Below, in pieces: positions 1 to 5,634 of a DNA stretch of 10,965 bases. The notes below the pieces were generated by a model. That model worked only from the letters and a program-made list of their open reading frames with translations, did no database searches and was not told the DNA's origin. The position numbers were made by a program, and so were the translations under genes. Origin of the DNA: an uncultured Prolixibacteraceae bacterium (GTDB lineage Bacteria; Bacteroidota; Bacteroidia; Bacteroidales; Prolixibacteraceae); contig CALGIG010000118.1 of the NCBI GenBank assembly GCA_937915865.1, positions 1 through 10,965 on the forward strand, in the 5' to 3' direction. Numbering within the stretch: position 1 is the first letter of the stretch; each line of letters begins with the position of its first letter.

Positions 1-24
1 GCTTCGCTGGATCAACCTGTTATC

Positions 25-909
25 TTAAAAAATTTTGTCGGTCACTAATGATTTCAAATGATGATACAAAGAATCGCGGGTCAGATTGTATTTATTCATA
101 GCCTCTTCAACCGTATAATATTCAGGCTTGACATACCCTTTAGCTTCATCAAAATGTTTTTTTGAATACAGCACATTCCGGCCATCCTTTTTCCGGGGAA
201 TATTGTTTTCGGAAACAAAACTATAAATTGCAGGAAGCGAAAGGCTGTATTTATCTTGAATATCTTTCACACTATACCATTTTTCAATTAGGTGTATATT
301 TTCAAAACCTTTTTTTTCAAAGTATCGGTCGAAATGCTTTTTGCTGAAATAAGACTTACCCCTGACTAAGGTCTTTGGAACATTATTTTCTTTCGCAATT
401 CTAAAAATCCACGATTCCTTGACATTAAATTTTTCTTTTATCTCTTCAATGGTATAAAATTCAGTAACAGGTTTTCTTTCTTTTTGGGGTCTGGCTCTGT
501 ATTCCTCCGAATTATCAAACATAGCATCGATATCAATCTTTCTAATAAAAGTTTTGCCATTCGTTTGAAATGCTGCCAATGTGCCATCATGCAAATAACG
601 ATAAATAGTTGTTCTTCCTACACTTAGCAGGAAAGCCGTTTCGGAAACAGAAAGGTACTCTTTGTCCTTTATATTTTCATAGGTATTGCTTATCCTTTCT
701 ATTTCCTGAATAGTTGCATAGCTGATTCCTGTCATTTTATATTGCTTTCCTGCTTCTTCATCAAATCTTTTTATAGCCTCTTCTCTTTTTTTTGCTTTGT
801 AAGCTTTCGAATTGCAAGCATGAGAACAATAACGTGTAGTCAGTTTTTGTGCAATAAATAAATTGCTACACCATTCGCACCTCTTTTGAATTCTAGTATC
901 ACTGTTCAT
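25..909 (-). CDS. Zinc-finger, multi-helix-turn-helix DNA-binding protein (excisionase/MerR-like modules)
   Basis: A likely sequence-specific DNA-binding protein of about 294 residues; its target and role are unknown. Numbering from the chosen start, a Cys4 finger comes first (C11, C14, C28, C32, within CEWC and CSHAC), followed by a basic helix. Then come repeated HTH modules at about 84-131 (YLSVSETAFLLSVGRTTIYR, a classic excisionase-type HTH with a wing), 150-200 and 210-259. The latter two share a pattern: YT/SV-E/D-I, N(N)-V/I-P, then Y-SKKHFD. A fourth module begins at 263 (YYTVEEAMNKYNLTRDSLYH) but stops after its recognition helix and lacks the wing, so the C-terminus looks truncated or diverged. 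The frame is open to an ATG at 945. I prefer the ATG at 907-909 because GGAG lies 5 nt upstream and because the 10-bp repeat array then sits wholly in the leader. The gene is on the same strand as mnmE but separated from it by a terminator and has its own candidate promoter. Such proteins often accompany tyrosine recombinases of mobile elements; none is visible here. Confidence 0.82.
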   Translation of the reverse strand: MNSDTRIQKRCEWCSNLFIAQKLTTRYCSHACNSKAYKAKKREEAIKRFDEEAGKQYKMTGISYATIQEIERISNTYENIKDKEYLSVSETAFLLSVGRTTIYRYLHDGTLAAFQTNGKTFIRKIDIDAMFDNSEEYRARPQKERKPVTEFYTIEEIKEKFNVKESWIFRIAKENNVPKTLVRGKSYFSKKHFDRYFEKKGFENIHLIEKWYSVKDIQDKYSLSLPAIYSFVSENNIPRKKDGRNVLYSKKHFDEAKGYVKPEYYTVEEAMNKYNLTRDSLYHHLKSLVTDKIF

Positions 910-922
910 AAACTCTCCGAAT

Positions 923-962
923 TTTGTTTCATGGTGTTTCATCATGTTTCATAGTGTTCCAA
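923..962. repeat. Four tandem TGTTTCAT repeats at exact 10-bp spacing
   Basis: Four consecutive 10-bp units carry TGTTTCAT on the plus strand: three exact cores starting at 925, 935 and 945, and a degenerate TGTTCCAA at 955. A weak fifth copy (TGTACTAT) may start at 966, out of phase by 1 bp. Read on the minus strand, the units are ATGAAACA in the leader of the multi-HTH gene, between its candidate -7 box and the preferred start codon. A spacing near one helical turn places every copy on the same DNA face, as expected of an iteron-like operator for a protein with several HTH modules. That function is inferred; the repeat itself is seen directly. Confidence 0.85.
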
Positions 963-990
963 TCATGTACTATCTATGACTTAACAATTA

Positions 991-1023
991 CAAATATAAG
1001 ATTTTTTTGAAACGCGGTACAAA
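991..1023 (-). promoter_or_regulatory. Candidate Bacteroidota-type promoter for the multi-HTH gene
   Basis: On the minus strand TATATTTG (998 down to 991) fits the TAnnTTTG -7 consensus exactly. A TTTG at 1023-1020 lies 21 bp upstream, near the usual spacing for the -33 element. It would start a leader of roughly 75 nt that contains the TGTTTCAT array before the ATG at 909. This is a sequence match only. Confidence 0.5.
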
Positions 1024-1026
1024 TAC

Positions 1027-1043
1027 GATACAAAATATGTATC
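1027..1043. promoter_or_regulatory. 17-bp operator-like dyad GATACA-N5-TGTATC
   Basis: GATACAAAATATGTATC is a perfect 6-bp inverted repeat around a 5-bp AT-only spacer. It sits just upstream of the -33 element of the candidate promoter for the multi-HTH gene. Related TACAAA words occur at 1018 and 1029. Position and symmetry suit a dimeric regulator; the binding protein is unknown. Confidence 0.4.
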
Positions 1044-1080
1044 AAAATGGCTTAATATCAATTATTAAGAAGTATAATTA

Positions 1081-1112
1081 AAAAAACAAAAGTCGCTATA
1101 AGATAGCGACTT
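1081..1112 (-). terminator. Intrinsic terminator of mnmE
   Basis: A perfect 10-bp stem (1090-1099 paired with 1103-1112; core AGTCGCTAT/ATAGCGACT) with a 3-nt loop lies just past the mnmE stop codon. Read on the minus strand it is followed by a T-rich run (TTTGTTTTTT), so it terminates leftward transcription and separates mnmE from the multi-HTH gene. Confidence 0.9.
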
Positions 1113-1154
1113 GGTGATAAATAATTGTATTTATAAGTTGTTGATTATCAATGG

Positions 1155-2549
1155 TTATTTTCCGATACAGAAATTTTTGAAGATGTTCCCCAGTATTTCG
1201 TCGGTTGAAATTTGCCCGGTAATCTCTCCAAGAAAGTACAGGCATTCGCGAATATCCTGGGCTAAAAAGTCTCCTGAGATGAAACTCTCAAGCCCTTGTT
1301 GTACCCGGGTTATCGATTCGTGGGCTTTGGAAAGGGCTTCGAAATGCCTCACATTTGTAACAATAACAGCATCTTCATCTACTGACTCAAGTGAAACAGC
1401 TTTTTGCATTTCACATATTAGTTCATCGAGATTTGTTTTTTGTTTAGCCGCTATAAATATTAGTTTTTCGTCTGGTTGCAATTGCAATTCTTTTAAAGCA
1501 GCAATGGTCTCAGCATTTCCTTTATCAACTTTATTTGCAGCAATAATCAAATGCTGGTCGATAATTCTTTCCCTTATCTTCCGAATTCTTGAGTTGATAA
1601 TATCAAAGTCACTTTGCGTGTCAACAACTAAAATGACAATGGTTGCCTGATCTAACTTGCTGTAGCTACGCTCAATACCAATGGTTTCAATCTCGTCGGT
1701 TGTTTCCCTTATCCCTGCCGTGTCGAAGAAGCGGAAGGCAGTACCATGAATATTTACCACATCTTCAATCACGTCGCGCGTTGTTCCGTGAATATTAGAA
1801 ACAATAGCTTTCTCTTCGTTTAAAAGAGCGTTTAGTAATGTCGATTTTCCTACATTGGTTTCGCCTACAATAGCAACCGGAATGCCATTTTTTATCACAT
1901 TGCCCAGCTTAAACGAATCCCTTAATTTTCTGATTATTTTTTCGATATTAGATACCAAAGATCGTAGTTGTTTACGATCAGCAAATTCAACATCCTCTTC
2001 ACTAAAATCAAGTTCGAGTTCAATTAATGATATAAAATTTAGAAGTTCACCGCGTAATCTTACCAATTCTGACGAAAAACCGCCACGCATTTGGTTTATG
2101 GCTACTTTTTGTGCTGCTTTTGTCGTTGAGTATATTAGATCGGCAACAGCTTCGGCCTGCGATAAATCCATTTTGCCGTTTAAAAATGCACGTTGTGTAA
2201 ATTCTCCAGGGTTGGCTATCGTTGCTCCTTTTGCTATAAGAAGTTGTAGAATGCGTTGTTGTATATACACCGACCCGTGGCAGTTTATTTCAACCACATC
2301 TTCGCCTGTAAAAGAATGCGGCGACCTGAAAAGAGAAACCACTACATCGTCAATTATTTCACTTCCATCAAAAATACTTCCAAAATGTAATGTATTAGCC
2401 TTTTGTTGTGCTAATCGTTTTCCTGCTTTTGGCGACACAAAAACCATATCGACAATTTCAATGGCATTTTCTCCTGAAAGACGAATTGTGGCAATGGCAC
2501 CTATTCCAGGTGAAGTTGCTATGGCACAAATAGTTAATTGGTTATACAT
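1155..2549 (-). CDS. mnmE: tRNA uridine-5-carboxymethylaminomethyl modification GTPase MnmE (TrmE)
   Basis: With its partner MnmG, this GTPase installs the (carboxymethyl)aminomethyl group at C5 of wobble uridine U34 in several tRNAs, in the cytoplasm. The 464-residue product has the full family layout. An N-terminal folate-binding TrmE domain (about 1-120, with NPGEFTQRAFLNGK) leads into the helical domain, which is interrupted by a Ras-like G domain. The GTPase motifs are G1 GETNVGKS 229-236, G2 GTTRD 255-259, G3 DTAG 276-279 and G4 NKVD 339-342. The invariant C-terminal CIGK (461-464) contains the catalytic cysteine C461. Length and motifs are normal. The ATG at 2547-2549 matches the usual N-terminus and has no Shine-Dalgarno upstream, as is common in this phylum. 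I saw no strong promoter; the best match on the minus strand is TAACTTTA at 2576-2569. mnmG is not in the window. Confidence 0.98.
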   Translation of the reverse strand: MYNQLTICAIATSPGIGAIATIRLSGENAIEIVDMVFVSPKAGKRLAQQKANTLHFGSIFDGSEIIDDVVVSLFRSPHSFTGEDVVEINCHGSVYIQQRILQLLIAKGATIANPGEFTQRAFLNGKMDLSQAEAVADLIYSTTKAAQKVAINQMRGGFSSELVRLRGELLNFISLIELELDFSEEDVEFADRKQLRSLVSNIEKIIRKLRDSFKLGNVIKNGIPVAIVGETNVGKSTLLNALLNEEKAIVSNIHGTTRDVIEDVVNIHGTAFRFFDTAGIRETTDEIETIGIERSYSKLDQATIVILVVDTQSDFDIINSRIRKIRERIIDQHLIIAANKVDKGNAETIAALKELQLQPDEKLIFIAAKQKTNLDELICEMQKAVSLESVDEDAVIVTNVRHFEALSKAHESITRVQQGLESFISGDFLAQDIRECLYFLGEITGQISTDEILGNIFKNFCIGK

Positions 2550-2850
2550 GCTTGATTAATTGAACGGTTAAAGTTATAATATTTAAAGCTATTAGTTTTG
2601 TTTTATGTTAAATAGAGTTATACTGATAATACTGTTTTCTCATTAAGTTTTAAGGTACATGTAGTTAATTACAAAACTTCAAAACAAGGGAAAATAATTT
2701 ATAGAGATTTCGAAAATACAGGTTAAAAATTCAATGCATTGCTTGGAATTTTGTTTAAAAAGAATCAATTAATACCTACCCAAAAACCATATTGCCATAT
2801 TTTATTACTTTTGTCCGAACTTTGAAAGTCAAAAATAAAATAAAAAAAAC
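2550..2850. other. Intergenic region between divergent mnmE and fabG
   Basis: This AT-rich 301-bp stretch holds no convincing gene. It carries the fabG -7 box near its right end. Two dyads are visible: the palindrome TACATGTA at 2656-2663, flanked by TTAA on both sides, and an inverted repeat AAAATTC/GAATTTT (2726-2732 and 2746-2752) enclosing the palindrome CAATGCATTG (2732-2741). No consensus promoter for mnmE was found. Confidence 0.6.
2806..2813 (+). promoter_or_regulatory. fabG -7 promoter box TACTTTTG
   Basis: TACTTTTG fits TAnnTTTG exactly and ends 37 nt before the fabG ATG. No TTTG -33 element sits at the expected distance, so recognition would rest mainly on the -7 box. The leader after it is very A-rich and has no Shine-Dalgarno sequence. 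Confidence 0.55.
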
Positions 2851-3597
2851 ATGAAACTTCTTGAAGGAAAAACAGCCATTGTAACAGGCGCATCTCGAGG
2901 AATTGGAAAAGCAATTGCTCTAAAATTTGCTGAAGAAGGTTGCAATATTGCTTTCACAGATCTTTTTGCTGACGAAAATATGAAAAATACTGAAGCAGAA
3001 ATTACTGCTTTAGGTGTGAAGGCAAAAGGATATGCGTCGAACGCAGCCAACTTTGAAGATACAGATCGCGTTGTAAATGAGATTGTTGATGATTTCGGAG
3101 CAATTGATGCATTAGTAAATAACGCCGGTATCACTAAAGATGCATTGTTAATGCGAATGACTGAGGATCAATGGGATGCAGTTATTAATGTAAACCTGAA
3201 ATCGGTATTCAATTTTACTAAAGCTGCTCAGAAAATTATGTTGAAACAAAAATCTGGTTCGATTATTAATTTAAGTTCAGTGGTAGGGGTTAGCGGAAAT
3301 GCTGGTCAATCAAACTATTCAGCTTCAAAAGCAGGCATCATTGGTTTTACTAAATCAATTGCCAAAGAACTTGGTTCTAGGGGAATCCGCTCAAATGCAA
3401 TCGCTCCAGGATTCATTATTACTGAAATGACAGCTAAAATTCCTGAAGATGCTCGTAAACAATGGGAAGCTAACATTCCTATGAGACGCGGTGGTTCACC
3501 AGAGGAAGTAGCTAAAGTGGCTTTGTTCCTGGCATCCGATCTGTCGTCGTATGTTAGTGGTCAGGTAATTAATGTTTGTGGGGCAATGAATACCTAA
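2851..3597 (+). CDS. fabG: 3-oxoacyl-[acyl-carrier-protein] reductase FabG
   Basis: This short-chain dehydrogenase/reductase reduces 3-oxoacyl-ACP to 3-hydroxyacyl-ACP with NADPH in the type II fatty-acid elongation cycle. At 248 residues it has the family's length. Visible features are the cofactor-binding TGASRGIG (12-19), NNAG (90-93), and the catalytic tetrad N115, S143, Y156 and K160 (in SVVG and YSASK). The later PGF (around 186-188) and the C-terminal GQVINVCGAMNT also fit; the latter differs from the enterobacterial GQTLHVNGGM but is normal for Bacteroidota. The gene stands alone, with its own promoter and terminator and without fab neighbours such as acpP or fabF. SDR enzymes are hard to assign by sequence alone, so a different substrate is possible, but similarity to FabG is high throughout. 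Confidence 0.93.
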   Translation: MKLLEGKTAIVTGASRGIGKAIALKFAEEGCNIAFTDLFADENMKNTEAEITALGVKAKGYASNAANFEDTDRVVNEIVDDFGAIDALVNNAGITKDALLMRMTEDQWDAVINVNLKSVFNFTKAAQKIMLKQKSGSIINLSSVVGVSGNAGQSNYSASKAGIIGFTKSIAKELGSRGIRSNAIAPGFIITEMTAKIPEDARKQWEANIPMRRGGSPEEVAKVALFLASDLSSYVSGQVINVCGAMNT

Positions 3598-3629
3598 TTG
3601 TATTATTGTATATTAATTATAATATGTTT

Positions 3630-3656
3630 GCCGGGGAATATCCTCGGCTTTTTTTT
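3630..3656 (+). terminator. Intrinsic terminator of fabG
   Basis: An 8-bp GC-rich stem (GCCGGGGA 3630-3637 with TCCTCGGC 3641-3648, one G-T wobble) with a 3-nt loop is followed directly by eight T residues. It lies about 30 nt after the fabG stop and isolates fabG from the downstream phosphatase gene. Confidence 0.93.
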
Positions 3657-3684
3657 GCAAAAAGAATTTTAAAGAAGTAAGAAT

Positions 3685-3692
3685 TACTTTTA
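3685..3692 (+). promoter_or_regulatory. Possible -7 box for the sensor phosphatase gene
   Basis: TACTTTTA matches TAnnTTTG except for the last base and ends 37 nt before the ATG at 3730, the same spacing as the fabG box. No -33 TTTG is found at a good distance. The preceding fabG terminator means a promoter is needed here, which supports but does not prove this choice. Confidence 0.35.
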
Positions 3693-3729
3693 TATGTATT
3701 ATCTTAGTTACTAGGAATAATTAAATCTA

Positions 3730-5616
3730 ATGAATCAAAAAGGTATTTCTTTTCGTTTGAATTCTCATGTAACAGTATTTGCAGTATTGATTATTACAAT
3801 TGTTGTTTACATCAATTTTCATTACAGTAATAAAATACTTATTGGTAAAATTGAAGAAGGAGCTATAAATCAAAGTAATTTGGTTATTTCTGGTATTTCA
3901 CGAATTACTATTGGAACAGAGGAAATTGCCAGAAATGTATCTTTCCAGGCACTTTATTACTACAAACACAACGATATAGATATTTTTTTAAAGGAGGTTT
4001 TAGAAGCTAATCCCCTGCTTGAAAGTGTTCATATTAATTTTCTAAAGGAAAAAAATCACGACTATTCATGTTGTAGTACAGGAATACATTGTTCCCATAA
4101 ATGTAATCTTTCAAAGAATATTTTTTTAAATGAAAGTGATTCAATAGAGAGAGGGGTATGGTCAACGCCTTTTTTATGTTTAAATGATAGTTTGCATTTA
4201 CTGGTTACGTTTAAATATCCAATTTTTAAACCAGGTACCAATCAGGTTCTAGGCCATGTCTTTTGTGAAATTTCCCTTAAAAGGATGAGACAAATGTTGT
4301 CTCAAATGGTTATTAGTCATAACGGATATGCTTTTATTATAGATAAGGATGGTAATTATCTTACCCATCCATGCGTGGATTGGATATTGAAAAAGAATAT
4401 TTTCACAAATCCTTCTTTTTTCCCTGATAAAATTGAAGATTTTCATGCCCATCTTCTAAAAGAGAAATTTGGAGTATTTCATGGTAGGGCAGAATATTTA
4501 AATAATCAACCGGCTTGGTTTTATTTTGCTCCTTTAAGAAATACAAGTTGGATGGTAGTGATTGCTATTCCTGAAGCTAATTTATTTCAAGAAATTCAAT
4601 TGATTTTTAAGAAAATTCTTTGGGTCTGTGGTCTAGGTATTTTGGTGCTTTTTCTACTTAATATGATGATTTTCAGAAAGATATTAAGACCATTAGCTCA
4701 GGTTGCGGAGGCAATTCATGAGTTTTCATCTACTCCGGAAACTATGCATGACAACAATACCAGGGACGAAATAAAAATTTTAAAAGATAGTTTGATCAGT
4801 TGGCAAGTAAAATATGGTTCTTTAATCAAAGAAAAGACTCAAAATGAGGATGAAAAGAAAAAGCTGGAAAGGGAACTTAAATCAGCACGGGAAATTCAAC
4901 AAAATATTGTTCCTGAGGGTAAAGCTTTTTTCCCAAATCATCCTGAAATTGATTTGTTTGCGACCTTAATGCCGGCAGGAAAGGTTGGAGGTGACTTATA
5001 CGATTATTTCCTTATTGATGATAATCATTTGTTGTTAGCAATTGGAGATGTCTCCGGAAAAGGAATACCTGCATCTCTTTTTATGGCAGTAGCCAGTACA
5101 TTGATCAAAACCAATGCAAGAATTTTATCTTCAAAAGATATTGTTGCTGAAGTTAATCGAGAATTAAATACACGGAATTCTGATCAGTATTTTATAACTC
5201 TGTTTGTAGGTGTTATAGATATGACTACAGGAATTTTAGATTATTGTAATGCCGCTCATAACTATCCTTACATATTGAAAGCGGATGGACAAGTACATGT
5301 TTTATCAAAAAGTCATGGTTTACCTTTGGGAATATATCGTGATAAAACATACAAAAGCAGCACATTTGAGCTTCAGCAAAATGATACACTGATTCTTTAT
5401 ACTGATGGGGTTATTAATGCTACCGACGATAAGTCTCAATACTATGGTACTGAGCGTTTGGGCAAAAATATCCATAACCTTACTGATTTATTTTCCGAAG
5501 AGATTGTGAATAAATTACTTAATAGTATAAAGATTTTTAAAGGAGACAGTCCTCAATCTGATGATATTTCTATACTTGCATTTAGATATTTAAAGAAAAC
5601 AAAAAGCCAGGTTTAG
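3730..5616 (+). CDS. Membrane-bound sensor serine phosphatase: Cache-type sensor, HAMP-like linker, SpoIIE/PP2C domain
   Basis: A predicted one-component signalling protein that senses an extracytoplasmic cue and dephosphorylates a protein partner, probably an anti-sigma antagonist of the STAS type, as known for RsbU/SpoIIE relatives. The partner is inferred and none is encoded nearby. Of its 628 residues, a first membrane helix spans about 14-30. A periplasmic Cache-like domain follows (about 35-290, with GYAFIIDKDGNYLTHP at 199-214), then a second helix at about 296-315. A HAMP-like linker (about 316-362) and a charged coiled coil (about 365-392) lead to the phosphatase domain at about 395-622. 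Metal-binding motifs are intact: GGD with D422, GDVSGKG with D440, TDG with D559 and SDDIS with D611/D612. The sensor domain holds an unusual Cys/His cluster (C114, C115, H120, C121, H123, C125), with further cysteines at 150, 179 and 215. The ATG at 3730 has no strong ribosome binding site. The gene converges on clpC with an 18-bp gap. Confidence 0.92.
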   Translation: MNQKGISFRLNSHVTVFAVLIITIVVYINFHYSNKILIGKIEEGAINQSNLVISGISRITIGTEEIARNVSFQALYYYKHNDIDIFLKEVLEANPLLESVHINFLKEKNHDYSCCSTGIHCSHKCNLSKNIFLNESDSIERGVWSTPFLCLNDSLHLLVTFKYPIFKPGTNQVLGHVFCEISLKRMRQMLSQMVISHNGYAFIIDKDGNYLTHPCVDWILKKNIFTNPSFFPDKIEDFHAHLLKEKFGVFHGRAEYLNNQPAWFYFAPLRNTSWMVVIAIPEANLFQEIQLIFKKILWVCGLGILVLFLLNMMIFRKILRPLAQVAEAIHEFSSTPETMHDNNTRDEIKILKDSLISWQVKYGSLIKEKTQNEDEKKKLERELKSAREIQQNIVPEGKAFFPNHPEIDLFATLMPAGKVGGDLYDYFLIDDNHLLLAIGDVSGKGIPASLFMAVASTLIKTNARILSSKDIVAEVNRELNTRNSDQYFITLFVGVIDMTTGILDYCNAAHNYPYILKADGQVHVLSKSHGLPLGIYRDKTYKSSTFELQQNDTLILYTDGVINATDDKSQYYGTERLGKNIHNLTDLFSEEIVNKLLNSIKIFKGDSPQSDDISILAFRYLKKTKSQV

Positions 5617-5628
5617 ATAGACCTGGCT
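5605..5628 (-). terminator. clpC terminator hairpin overlapping the end of the phosphatase gene
   Basis: A perfect 8-bp stem AGCCAGGT (5605-5612)/ACCTGGCT (5621-5628) encloses an 8-nt loop. On the minus strand it is followed at once by TTTTTGTTTTC, a good U-tract, so it should end clpC transcripts. The left arm is formed by the last codons of the opposing phosphatase gene, and that gene's TAG stop lies in the loop. In the plus direction the T-run starts about 9 nt after the stem, so termination there is probably weaker. Confidence 0.85.
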
Positions 5629-5634
5629 GTGGTA

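Noticed and set aside
923..962. The phased repeats as a CRISPR array
   Set aside because: Units of 10 bp with 2-bp variable parts are far too short for CRISPR repeats and spacers, and no cas genes are present.
1111..1650. 179-codon plus-strand frame over the mnmE 3' half
   Set aside because: Antisense to conserved mnmE sequence, starts inside the mnmE terminator stem and shows no protein features.
1855..2559. 234-codon open frame on the plus strand opposite mnmE
   Set aside because: It lies entirely antisense to the well-conserved mnmE, has Ser/Cys-rich composition without any recognisable domain, and has no promoter or ribosome binding site; it mirrors the mnmE codon pattern.
2829..3134. 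101-codon minus-strand frame over the fabG 5' end
   Set aside because: Antisense to the conserved FabG cofactor-binding region, with no independent support.
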